Shown here piece after piece: positions 8,554-17,186 of a DNA stretch of 64,000 nt. The stretch lies in contig NZ_CP011125.1 in NCBI RefSeq assembly GCF_000737325.1, positions 434,001 to 498,000 on the forward strand, given 5' to 3'. Origin of the DNA: Sandaracinus amylolyticus. Lineage in GTDB: Bacteria; Myxococcota_A; Polyangia; Polyangiales; Sandaracinaceae. A program made the translations under genes and the position numbers. The notes beneath the pieces were generated by a model. The model did not search any database. It saw nothing but the letters and a program-made list of their open reading frames with translations, and was not told the DNA's origin. Within the stretch, counting starts at the first letter, position 1, and each line of letters opens with the position of its first letter.

Positions 8554-10809
8554 TCAGCGCGCGATTGTGGAGAGGTCCAGCCGGTAGCGCAGGTGTCCGC
8601 GCTCCTCGCAGTCGCCGCACGCGGCGAGCCGCGCGCGCACTCGCACGCACGAATCGCCTTCGCGCTCGACCGAGATCACGCGCGACCCGCACCTCGTGGC
8701 GTCGTCGGAGTAGCTCCAGTCGGAGCGCGCGATCGTGAGCCCTCGCGGCACGCAGTAGACCTGCACGTCGAGGTGGTCGGCGTCGCACGCGGCGAGCGGA
8801 GCGGACCAATAGTCGAACGCGAACCGATGCGCATGGGCGGCGAGGTCGGTGGCATCGGGAGGCGGGGCCTCGGGCCACTCCATCGCACCGCCGCGTTCGA
8901 CATCGCGCGCCCGCGCGGCGGTCGTCGCGCGGGCGCGCTCGATCGTGTGGGCGTCGCCACGCTCGAGGGCGAGCGTCAGCTCGCGCAGCGCGAGGACGTA
9001 GTGCACGCCGCGGATCGCGAGATCGCGGCGCTCGCGGTCGAGCTGCTCGAGCGGCACGTCGAGCACGTCCTCGGCGTCCTCGAGACGATGCGCGAGCAGC
9101 GTCAGCACCGCGTCGGCCTCGGCGCGCACCTCGCGCGCCTGCTCGCGATCGCGCGGTGTCGTCGCGACGTGCTCGAGCGACGCGAGCAGGTGCTCGATCC
9201 ACAGCAGCACGAGCCCCGGCGTGTGCGTCCCCGCCGGCACGCCGGCGATCGTCCGCGGCGGCTCGGGGCCGCCCTCGGGCGCGCGTGCCTCGAACCAGAG
9301 CGGCGTGAACGAGCGCGGAGGCGGCCCGTACACGCGACCGCGACACCACCGGAACACCGTGGCGCCCTCGCTGCCGACGAGCTCGTCGCGCCCGATGCGG
9401 ACGTCGGCGCTCCAGGCGCGCGTCGCCCAGCGCAGCGCGTCGCGATCGTCGCGGTGCAGGAACAGCCCGCGGATGTCGCGCGCTGCGGGCTCGTCGGCGA
9501 CGCCGGGCTCGCACTCCGCGACGAGCCCGATGATCGCGGGGCGCCGCGCACCTTCGGCCTCGCGACGCACGCCGTGCACGATCGCGCTGCGCGTCGAGCC
9601 GAGCCGAGCCGCGCAGCGCCCGATCACGTCCGGCAGGTTCGCGAGCAGGAGCGCCGCGATGAGCACCCGCGACGTGCCTGCGCTCGACGCGCTCGCCGCG
9701 AGGAGCGGCGCGAGCGTGATCGCGAGGAACGCGAAGGGAAGCAGGAGGTAATACGCCTCGAAGTACCGCGCGTTGAGCAGGAAGGGCGCCAACGAGAGCG
9801 CGGAGAGGGCGAGCCCCGTCGTGAGGTCGAAGGGTCGCAGTCCTTCTCGCCAGGGGGCGGGCCGGCCGACGAGGAGCACGCCCACCGCGAGCGCCGCGAG
9901 CAGCGTGGAGGGAACGAGCAAGTCACCCGCGATGCGCAGGTTCTCGCCGATCCGTGCGAGCCCGAGCTTGTCGAGCTCGCCCGACGCCGCTCGAGACGGA
10001 TGCGCGAGCGCCAGCGGCACCGCGACCGCGAGCGCGAGCAGCAGCGCGACGACGAGCGCGCTCGCGCGCGTCTGACGATCGGCGCGCCACCACCAGAGCG
10101 CCGCGAGCGCGGGTACGGCGCTCATCACCGGGTACTTCACGAACACGCCGAGCGTCACGAGGAAGACTGCCACCGCGACGCGCGACGCGCGCATCGCGCG
10201 ATCCCGCGCCGCCCCGTCGACCGCGACGAGCACGCCGAGCACGATGGCGATCGCCCAGAGCTGCTGCGCACCGACGCCCCACGACACGAGATCGCTCACG
10301 CCCGGCGCGCACACGAAGACCGCCGCGGCGATCAGGGCCTCTCCGCGCGAGAGCCCGATCCGACCGGCGAGCGCGTGCACACACGCCGCGCCCGCCGCGA
10401 GCCCTCCGGCGTTCACCGCGACGAACACCAGCCGCGAGTCGTCGAGCCACGACGCGACGCGGAATACCGCGCTCACGCTCAGGACGCGCAGGCTGTCGTC
10501 GGAGAGGAGGTCGCGCGTCCTCGCTGCGACGAGCTGGAAGAAGTCGTCCGCGCGCAGCTCGAACGTGGTGAGCACGACGACCGCCCGCAGTGCTGCAACG
10601 GCAGCGAGCGCGACGGCGAGCGGGCCCAGCGCGGTCGCGCGCTGTGACGGCCGGGAGCGCGCGCGCAGCACGAGCGCCACCGCCGCGATCCCGAGCAGCG
10701 CGGTCCACGCCGCGGCGAGCGCGAGCCCGCAGCGGGTCTCGCCCGACGGATCGAGCCACGCCTCGACCAGCGAGGGCCCGGACAGATGCGAGCGCAGCAG
10801 CGGAGGCAC
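8554..10809 (-). CDS. Polytopic membrane protein with soluble C-terminal domain
   Basis: A 751-residue protein from GTG 10809, 78 bases from the divergent radical SAM gene. The first 440 residues or so hold about ten hydrophobic segments (for example AAAWTALLGIAAVALVL, VAVFLVTLGVFV, ALVVALLLALAVAVPLAL, YYLLLPFAFLAITLAPLLAA). An acidic pair in the first long loop (FELRADDFFQL) recalls GT-C glycosyltransferases and PMT/DUF2029 proteins, but this is suggestive only. The remaining 300 residues are hydrophilic, with a central helical part (LEQLDRERRDLAIRG) and a Cys pair near the end (AACGDCEERGH). Sitting inside the radical SAM locus, it could act at the membrane on the pathway's product. No transporter family signature is seen. 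Confidence 0.75.
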   Translation of the reverse strand: MPPLLRSHLSGPSLVEAWLDPSGETRCGLALAAAWTALLGIAAVALVLRARSRPSQRATALGPLAVALAAVAALRAVVVLTTFELRADDFFQLVAARTRDLLSDDSLRVLSVSAVFRVASWLDDSRLVFVAVNAGGLAAGAACVHALAGRIGLSRGEALIAAAVFVCAPGVSDLVSWGVGAQQLWAIAIVLGVLVAVDGAARDRAMRASRVAVAVFLVTLGVFVKYPVMSAVPALAALWWWRADRQTRASALVVALLLALAVAVPLALAHPSRAASGELDKLGLARIGENLRIAGDLLVPSTLLAALAVGVLLVGRPAPWREGLRPFDLTTGLALSALSLAPFLLNARYFEAYYLLLPFAFLAITLAPLLAASASSAGTSRVLIAALLLANLPDVIGRCAARLGSTRSAIVHGVRREAEGARRPAIIGLVAECEPGVADEPAARDIRGLFLHRDDRDALRWATRAWSADVRIGRDELVGSEGATVFRWCRGRVYGPPPRSFTPLWFEARAPEGGPEPPRTIAGVPAGTHTPGLVLLWIEHLLASLEHVATTPRDREQAREVRAEADAVLTLLAHRLEDAEDVLDVPLEQLDRERRDLAIRGVHYVLALRELTLALERGDAHTIERARATTAARARDVERGGAMEWPEAPPPDATDLAAHAHRFAFDYWSAPLAACDADHLDVQVYCVPRGLTIARSDWSYSDDATRCGSRVISVEREGDSCVRVRARLAACGDCEERGHLRYRLDLSTIAR

Positions 10810-10887
10810 GGCGCGCCGCGAGGATAGACCGGACCCGCGCGATCTGCGCTCGCACCGCGCCGCGTTCTCGGCGACAATCGCAGCGGG

Positions 10888-13188
10888 ATGTCGCGCGCCC
10901 GCACCCTGATCGTTCATCCGCCCACCACGATCGCGCGGGACTTCATCGACTATCCGTATTTCTCGGACCTCGGCGCGCTGCAGCTCGCGGCCGTGCTCGA
11001 CGCGCCGGTCGTCGATGCGTTCGCGCTGCCGGGGAGCACGCTCTCGTGGCGCGCCGACGGCCGCGCGCATCTCGGCGCGAGTGTGGACGAAGTGCTCGCC
11101 GCGGTGCGCGCGAAGGGCACGTTCGACACCGTCGTCGTCGCGTACACCCCGTTCCATCGGCCTCCGCATCGCTGCGACGTGCTCGGCGCGCTGCTCGCGG
11201 GGCTCGACTGCGAGCGCATCGTGCTCGCGGACTGCTTCCAGTCGGGCCAGCACTACGTCGAGGTGCCGGGCGAGTCGGTGCTCGCGTCGTACCCCGAGGT
11301 CGCGGCCTACGTGAAGTACGAGGCCGAGCTCACGGTGCCGCGAGTCGTCGAGGAGCGCGGCCGCGGCGTGTTCCGCGGGGAGTCGCCGCGCCTCGACGAG
11401 CTCCCGCTGCCGGCGTGGGATCGCATCGATCTCGCGAGCTACTTCCGCTTCCACCAGCGTGTCGTCGCGAACCTCGGCCGTGCGGCGTGGGCCTTTCCGA
11501 TCGACGGGCGCACGATCCCCGTTGTCACGTCGCGCGGCTGTCCGTTCTCGTGCGCGCACTGCAGCTCGAACCCCGAGCGCCTGCCCGGCGAGCCCAAGAA
11601 GCAGCGCCGTCCTTCGCCCGAGCGCCTCGGCGAGACGCTGCGCGCACTGAAGGAAACGACCGGTGCGACGCGGCTCTTCGTGCTCGACGAGCTGGTCAAC
11701 GTGAACGAGCGCCACTTCGACGCGTTCCTCGCGTCGATGCGCGAGCTCGATCTGCGCTTCGAGCTGCCCAACGGGATGCGCGCCGACTACCTCGAGCGGC
11801 GTCACCTCGAGCTCATGAAGGGACGCGTCACGACGGTGAGCGTCAGCGCGGAGAGCGGCTCGCCGCGCGTGGTCTCCGACGTCGTCGGCAAGCAGCTCGA
11901 TCTGCGCGACATCGCGCGCGTCGCCGAGGACGCGCACGCCGTCGGGGTCGAGCTGCTGATCCACTACATGATCGGCCTGCCCGGCGAGACGCGCGAGGAG
12001 ATCAACGAGACGCTCGCCTTCGCGATGGACCTCTGGGATCGCTTCCGCGCGTTCCCCGCGGTGCAGTTCGCGACACCGCTCCCGGGCACGAAGCTCGCGC
12101 ACGAGGTCGAGCGACGCGGTCGCGCGCTGCCGATCGTCGAGGACTGGGGCCCGGTGTTCCAGCACGGCCCGCGGAGCGAAGAAGAGCGCGCCGGCGACGT
12201 GTCGCTCGCGGTGCTGCGCGAGTTCAAGGAGACCCTCGATCGACGTCTCCGCGCGTCGAGCGGCCCCGAGAAGCTGATCGTCAACCTCACCTATGCCTGC
12301 AACAACCGCTGCACGTTCTGCGCGGTGGGCACGCGCACCCAGCTCCACGGCCACACCGAGAGCCAGCACGAGCACCTGCGCGAGTACCGCGCGCGCGGCG
12401 TGACGATGGTCGACTTCGACGGCGGCGAGCCCACGCTCCACCCCGATCTGATCACGACGGTCCGCTACGCGCGATCGATCGGCTACGAGCGCGTCAACGT
12501 CACGACCAACGGCCGCATGGCGTTCTACGAGGGCTTCGCGAAGAAGCTCGTGCGCTCGGGGCTCACCTCGCTGCTCTTCAGCGTGCACGGGCCCGACGCC
12601 CAGTCGCACGCGCAGCAGGTCGGCGTCGCCGAGGCGTTCGAGCAGACGACCGGTGGGATCCGCAACTGCGTCGCGCACGCGCCGCCCGGCGTCGAGCTCG
12701 GGATGAACGTCACGCTCACGAAGTCGAACACCGACAAGCTCGAGCAGCTCGCGCAGCTCGCGTGGGACCTCGGGCTGCGGTGGATCAACATCCAGTTCCT
12801 CACGCCGTTCGGGCGCGCGACGCGGATGATCGCGCCGGACACGCAGTACGCGGCGGACGTGACGCGCGGCGTCATCGAGCGGTGGCGCGATCGCATGAAG
12901 GTGCAGGTCATCAACCTGCCGTTCTGCTTCCTGCCCGGGCTCGAGGCGCACCTCGAGGGCGATCTGCTCAAGCTCGCGCGGCACATGATCTTCGTGAACA
13001 ACGAGGACGTGAACCTCGCGCAGTACCTCGCCGAGCGCCGGGTGCGGAAGCCGGTGTGCGAGGGCTGCACGCGCGCGGTCTTCTGCGGTGGGTTCTACGA
13101 GCTCGACAAGGTGCCCGAGCCGCCGTGGCTCGTGAGCGTCGACGATCTCGTGAAGAAGAAGCCCGCGAGCATCGACGCCGCGGAGTGA
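10888..13188 (+). CDS. Tandem radical SAM protein with N-terminal B12-binding-like domain
   Basis: A 766-residue protein from ATG 10888. Residues 1 to about 150 resemble the Rossmann-like cobalamin-binding domain of B12 radical SAM enzymes (VHPPTTIARDFIDYPYFSDLGALQLAA), but no DxHxxG cobalamin-ligand motif is visible. The first radical SAM domain has C218/C222/C225 (RGCPFSCAHC) and the elements VSVSAESGSP and HYMIGLPGET typical of the Elp3/MiaB-like barrel. The second, MoaA-like domain has C471/C475/C478 (CNNRCTFC), DFDGGEPTLHPDL, TTNGR and FSVHGPDA. The tail has CEGCTRAVFCGGFYEL, a CX2CX5C auxiliary-cluster pattern. Two different barrel types in one chain is uncommon. The next radical SAM gene follows after 38 bases on the same strand. 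Confidence 0.88.
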   Translation: MSRARTLIVHPPTTIARDFIDYPYFSDLGALQLAAVLDAPVVDAFALPGSTLSWRADGRAHLGASVDEVLAAVRAKGTFDTVVVAYTPFHRPPHRCDVLGALLAGLDCERIVLADCFQSGQHYVEVPGESVLASYPEVAAYVKYEAELTVPRVVEERGRGVFRGESPRLDELPLPAWDRIDLASYFRFHQRVVANLGRAAWAFPIDGRTIPVVTSRGCPFSCAHCSSNPERLPGEPKKQRRPSPERLGETLRALKETTGATRLFVLDELVNVNERHFDAFLASMRELDLRFELPNGMRADYLERRHLELMKGRVTTVSVSAESGSPRVVSDVVGKQLDLRDIARVAEDAHAVGVELLIHYMIGLPGETREEINETLAFAMDLWDRFRAFPAVQFATPLPGTKLAHEVERRGRALPIVEDWGPVFQHGPRSEEERAGDVSLAVLREFKETLDRRLRASSGPEKLIVNLTYACNNRCTFCAVGTRTQLHGHTESQHEHLREYRARGVTMVDFDGGEPTLHPDLITTVRYARSIGYERVNVTTNGRMAFYEGFAKKLVRSGLTSLLFSVHGPDAQSHAQQVGVAEAFEQTTGGIRNCVAHAPPGVELGMNVTLTKSNTDKLEQLAQLAWDLGLRWINIQFLTPFGRATRMIAPDTQYAADVTRGVIERWRDRMKVQVINLPFCFLPGLEAHLEGDLLKLARHMIFVNNEDVNLAQYLAERRVRKPVCEGCTRAVFCGGFYELDKVPEPPWLVSVDDLVKKKPASIDAAE

Positions 13189-13226
13189 GATCGGTCGCGC
13201 GCGCACGGGTGTGTTAGACACGTCGT

Positions 13227-14900
13227 GTGGCGCCGCCGGTGTTCGAGCACTGGGCCGTCGTGGGGCTCGCGGCGGACGTCGCGGGCGCGGTGCGGGTCAC
13301 GCTCCAGCACACGACGCGTGGCGAGCGGGTCGTGCTGCGGCTCGCGAGGGACCCCGACGATCCACACGCGCGCGGCAGCACGCGGACGCGCGCCGGCGCC
13401 CTGCACGCGGAGCACGACACGTCGAGCGCACGCGAGGCGCTCGCGGCGGTGATCGCGGACGAGGCGCGCTGGAGCGCGATGATCACGCGGAACTTCCCGC
13501 ACACGCTGCTCTTCGACGCGGCGGTGGAACCGCGCCGGCTCGAAGCCGCGTTGGAGCGTGCCTCGCCCGAGCCCGTGCGTGCCCCGATGGACGGCGACTT
13601 GTCCGCGCTGCTCGCGGATCGGCGGCTCGTGTTCGGCGAGACGGTGTACGCCGTCGAGTCGGTGCAGGGGAGCGACGAGGCGACGGGTCTCCTGCGCGAC
13701 GCGGCGCGCATCGTTCTCGTGGACGAGACGGGCGCTCGCGTGTCGGTGTCGGCGGCGCCGGTGTGGTCGAGCCCGAACGCGTTCGTGGTGGTCGGGCCGG
13801 TCGCGCTCTCGCTCGAGGGGCTCTCCGGGTCGCTGCGGCTCTCGGTCGCGCGCGCGGTCGGAGCGCTCGCGCTGGTCCTCGCGCTCGCGGTGCGATCGGG
13901 CTTCGCGCCGGCGCTCGTCGCTCCGCACGACGACGTCGATCGACCGCTCGTGATCGACGTGCGGTCGGAGTGCCACCAACAGTGCTCGTTCTGCACGGTG
14001 AAGCTCCAGCGGGGCCCCTCCGACGGCGGCGCCGAAGAGGTCGCGCGCTGGCGCGAGACGATGCGCCTCGCGCGTGCGCAGGGCGTGCGATCGGTGCAGC
14101 TCGACGGGATCGATCCCATGCGCCACTCGGGCATCTTCGAGCTCGTTCGGAGCGCGCGAGAGCTCGGCTTCGAGCGGCTGGTGATCGCGGGGCCCGGTCG
14201 TGTGCTCGCCGACCGGCCGACGCGAGACGCGGTGTTCGACGAGGGACCCGCGAGCACGTCGGTGCTCGTGGCGATCTACGGCGTGCGCGCCGAGACCCAC
14301 GACGCGGTGACCGGCGCGCCGGGCTCGTTCGACGAAGCGCGCGCCGCGCTCGATGCGATCGTGCGCGAGCGCGGGCGCGAGAGTGTCGTCGTCGGCACGG
14401 TCGCGACGGCGCGGAACGTCGAGGAGATCGGCGCGATCGTGGCCGACGCGCTGGAGCGGACCGACACCGTGTGGATGCGGATGCCGTACCCGCGTGACGA
14501 CCGCGAGCGACATGCGCGCGACGGGTTCGCGCGCAGCGCGGTGCGCGAGACGGACGTCGTCGAGCACTTCGCGCGCGCGATCGTCGCGGCACCACCCCAC
14601 GTGCAGCGCCGGGCGCTCGCCGTGCTCGCGACGGCGATCTCGCACCCGTGCGTGCTCCGGCGCGCAGCGCCGATGGTGGGCGATGCCCTCGTGGACGACG
14701 TCGTCGCGGCGACGAGCCCACGGCTCCACGGCGTGTCCTCGGCGAGCGCACGCGGCGGCACGCACCTGCACCTCGCGGAGGGCCCGGCGATCGTGCCGTG
14801 CCGCCACGCGCGCACCTGCGTGTGGGCCCCGCGCTGTAGCCAGGCGCAGCTCGCCGCCTACGTCGACCGCTTCGGCGACGACGAGCTGCGCCCCGGGTGA
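13227..14900 (+). CDS. Radical SAM protein with long N-terminal domain
   Basis: A 557-residue protein from a GTG. The first 240 residues are not recognised: they contain ITRNFPHTLLFDAAV and a beta-rich stretch (YAVESVQGSDEA...). C249/C253/C256 (CHQQCSFC) begin the radical SAM domain; the usual GGE is replaced by QLDGIDPMRHS, so SAM amino-group binding may be altered. IYGVRAETHDAVTGAPGSF corresponds to the SLHGxxxxxHDxxTxxPGSF strand of locus relatives. The C-terminus has CRHARTCVWAPRC and YVDRFGDDELRP, a version of the shared tail. It ends directly abutting the convergent gene: the stop TGA is followed immediately by the other gene's TCA. Activity and substrate are unknown. Confidence 0.8.
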   Translation: MAPPVFEHWAVVGLAADVAGAVRVTLQHTTRGERVVLRLARDPDDPHARGSTRTRAGALHAEHDTSSAREALAAVIADEARWSAMITRNFPHTLLFDAAVEPRRLEAALERASPEPVRAPMDGDLSALLADRRLVFGETVYAVESVQGSDEATGLLRDAARIVLVDETGARVSVSAAPVWSSPNAFVVVGPVALSLEGLSGSLRLSVARAVGALALVLALAVRSGFAPALVAPHDDVDRPLVIDVRSECHQQCSFCTVKLQRGPSDGGAEEVARWRETMRLARAQGVRSVQLDGIDPMRHSGIFELVRSARELGFERLVIAGPGRVLADRPTRDAVFDEGPASTSVLVAIYGVRAETHDAVTGAPGSFDEARAALDAIVRERGRESVVVGTVATARNVEEIGAIVADALERTDTVWMRMPYPRDDRERHARDGFARSAVRETDVVEHFARAIVAAPPHVQRRALAVLATAISHPCVLRRAAPMVGDALVDDVVAATSPRLHGVSSASARGGTHLHLAEGPAIVPCRHARTCVWAPRCSQAQLAAYVDRFGDDELRPG

Positions 14901-16706
14901 TCAGCCGACCGGGCGGAGCTCGCTCGCGCCGTGCAGCTCGACGTAGCCGCGACGGATCCCGTAGCAGCGCGACGCGAGGGAGCACCGCGCGCACGTGTCG
15001 GTCTTCACGAACTCGCCCGCGTCGAACCCCGGCGGCACCTCGGAGAGCTCGAAGTAGCGATCGAGCGAGCGCGGCACGAGACAGAGCGGGACGCCGCACA
15101 TCGACTCGAAGCCGCCGATCTCGACGCCGCGCGACTCCGCGAGCGCGACCGCGTCGGCGAGCACGGGCAGCACGTCCGCGTAGCGCGGCACGAGCGCGTG
15201 CTCGCGCGGCACGACGTCGGTCGAGGGCGCGACGAACGACACGTTCGCGAACACGCGCGGCCAGCGATCCGCGATCAGCGCGACCCACGCCGGGAGCTCG
15301 TGCAGGTTCGCCTGGCAGATCACGAAGTTGAGCGTGACGTTGGTGCCGAGCGCGACGAGCTGATCGACGCCGCGCACGGTCTTCTCGAACGTGCCGGGCG
15401 CCTGCGTGACCAGGTCGGACACCGCGGCGGTCGCGCCGTGGAGCGAGACGAACGCCTCGTCGATCCCAGCGTCGACGAGCGCGCGCGCGAGCGCGGGATC
15501 GGCGAGACGGATCGCGTTCGTCTGGAGCAACACCGGGAGCTTCGAGAGCGACTTCGCGAGCCGCACGTAGCGCACGAGCTCGGGGTGCAGCGTGGGCTCG
15601 CCGCCCGAGAGCGTGACCTTCTTCCCGCTGGTCGCGGCGTCGCGGATCGCGCGCTCGATCGCGTCGCTCTCGGCCGCGGGAAGGTGCGTCGACACGAAGC
15701 AGAAGCGGCACGCCTGGTTGCACTGGAACACGACGCGCACGAGCGCCTCGTCGACGTCGCCGTGCACCGGATCGAGGTAGCGGTTCGGCGTGACGAGCTC
15801 GCGCGCGACCTGCTCCTCGACCGTCGAGATCAGCGAGAGCCGACGCCGCGCGCGATCGGTCGTCACCGGCGTCATCGAGGGCGCGCCCGTGCGATCGAGC
15901 ACCTCGCGCGGGATGCCCGCGCACCGATCGCGCACCACGCACGTCTCGCACGCGGCGAGGTGCACGTGATCGCGCCGCACCGACGCGCCGGGCGTGAGCG
16001 AGTAGAGGTGCGCGACGCGCGGATCGCGGCCGTGCACGCAGGGCGGCGGACCGCTGCCCGGCGCGAGCTTGAGCGCGACGCCCGCCTGTCGCGCGCGCAT
16101 CTCGACGGCGCGCACCACGCGCCCGGCGGTGTCGTAGTCGAGCAGCTCGCTCGCGTCGGGCGCGCTGGTCGGGACCGTGAGCAGCAGCGTCCGCACGCGT
16201 TCGCCGAAGCGCTCGCGCACGAACGCGGGCAGCTCGGGCAAGCGCGCCGCGGTGCTGCGGATCACCGCGGCCTGCACGTCGACGCGCACGCCCGCGGCGA
16301 GCAGCGCGTCGATGCCGCGCACCGTCGCCTCGAAGCCGCCGGGGTCGCGTGTCACGGCATCGAGCCACGGGCCGTCGCCCGCGAGGTTCACCAGCGCGCG
16401 CTCGAGGCCCGCCTCGCGCAGCTCGCTCGCGCGCGTCGCGTCGATCACGGTCGCGTTGGTCTCGAGCGCCACGCGCTCCGCGCCCGCGTGCCGCGCCGCG
16501 GTGATCAGCGACGCGAGATCGCGACGCAGCGCGGGCTCACCGCCGCTCAGCACGACCTCGCGCGCGCCCGCCGCTCTCACGGCGTCGACGCGCGCGATGA
16601 CCGCGCTCGCGCGCACGAACGCGGGGTCGTCGGTCGTCCGGCGCGCGTTGCAGTACGTGCAGTTCTGGTTGCACCGGAGGTGTGTCTGGACCTGCTCACT
16701 GCGCAC
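14901..16706 (-). CDS. Tandem radical SAM protein (two complete MoaA-like domains)
   Basis: A 601-residue protein from GTG 16706. Domain one starts almost at the N-terminus with C12/C16/C19 (CNQNCTYC), then LSGGEPALRRDL and LETNATV, and closes with CETCVVRDRCAGIPRE near residue 255. Domain two has C329/C333/C336 (CNQACRFC), TLSGGEPTLHPEL, LQTNAIR and SLHGATAAVSDLVTQAPGTF, and closes with CARCSLASRCYGIRRGY followed by VELHGASELRP. Each barrel therefore carries its own CX2CX5CxG auxiliary module, making this the clearest internal duplication of the locus. It lies 14 bases downstream of the 95-aa gene on the same strand. The family does SAM-dependent radical chemistry; the substrate is unknown. 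Confidence 0.9.
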   Translation of the reverse strand: MRSEQVQTHLRCNQNCTYCNARRTTDDPAFVRASAVIARVDAVRAAGAREVVLSGGEPALRRDLASLITAARHAGAERVALETNATVIDATRASELREAGLERALVNLAGDGPWLDAVTRDPGGFEATVRGIDALLAAGVRVDVQAAVIRSTAARLPELPAFVRERFGERVRTLLLTVPTSAPDASELLDYDTAGRVVRAVEMRARQAGVALKLAPGSGPPPCVHGRDPRVAHLYSLTPGASVRRDHVHLAACETCVVRDRCAGIPREVLDRTGAPSMTPVTTDRARRRLSLISTVEEQVARELVTPNRYLDPVHGDVDEALVRVVFQCNQACRFCFVSTHLPAAESDAIERAIRDAATSGKKVTLSGGEPTLHPELVRYVRLAKSLSKLPVLLQTNAIRLADPALARALVDAGIDEAFVSLHGATAAVSDLVTQAPGTFEKTVRGVDQLVALGTNVTLNFVICQANLHELPAWVALIADRWPRVFANVSFVAPSTDVVPREHALVPRYADVLPVLADAVALAESRGVEIGGFESMCGVPLCLVPRSLDRYFELSEVPPGFDAGEFVKTDTCARCSLASRCYGIRRGYVELHGASELRPVG

Positions 16707-16720
16707 GGCGGCTCACGATT

Positions 16721-17008
16721 CTACGGGATCGGCGCGACCGCGCGTGCGCCGAAGAGCGCGTAACGCTTCGTGACGTCGACCGCGAACGGCTCGCGCGAGC
16801 GCGGCGCGAGGTGCGCGCGCGCGAACGGCGAAGGTGCGCCGAGCACCAGATCGAACCCGTCGTCCGAGGGCTCCACCGCGACCAGCGTCAGCCCGAAGCG
16901 CGGCAGCGGCTGCGGCAGCGCCGGCGGACCCACCAGCGCGCGCGCGATGGCGACCCGTCGCTCGTGCGCCGCGTCGTCGGCGTTCGGAGGATCGCGGAAC
17001 GAGGCCAT
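16721..17008 (-). CDS. Small hypothetical protein in radical SAM locus
   Basis: A 95-residue protein from ATG 17008 (MASFRDPPNADDAAHERR). The frame extends upstream to 17218, but there it overlaps the region in front of the divergent membrane-protein gene and looks non-coding. The body is short beta strands: RFGLTLVAVEPSDDGFDLVL, FARAHLAP, FAVDVTKRYALFGARAVAP. It has no Cys, no signal peptide and no family I recognise. Position 14 bases before a tandem radical SAM gene suggests co-expression, so it could be a partner, recognition domain or substrate. None of these is shown by the sequence. Confidence 0.55.
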   Translation of the reverse strand: MASFRDPPNADDAAHERRVAIARALVGPPALPQPLPRFGLTLVAVEPSDDGFDLVLGAPSPFARAHLAPRSREPFAVDVTKRYALFGARAVAPIP

Positions 17009-17186
17009 GCGCGAGCAGCACGTTCGCCCGGCGATCCGCGTCGCGTCAACACGCGTGACACCGTGGCGATCGCTTCGCGCGGGCGCTGACGCGTTGGCAC
17101 CACCGCGCCGACGCGACCACGCGATGCGCGGGATCTCGCGCTGGCACCGCGCGTGCTCGGGCCGCGTCGCACCCGAGGAGGTCGTC

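Noticed and set aside
8554-13221. A 1555-codon minus-strand open frame
   Set aside because: Only the part below 10809 looks like protein (membrane segments). The upstream two-thirds is Arg/Glu/His-rich shadow of the tandem radical SAM gene on the other strand.
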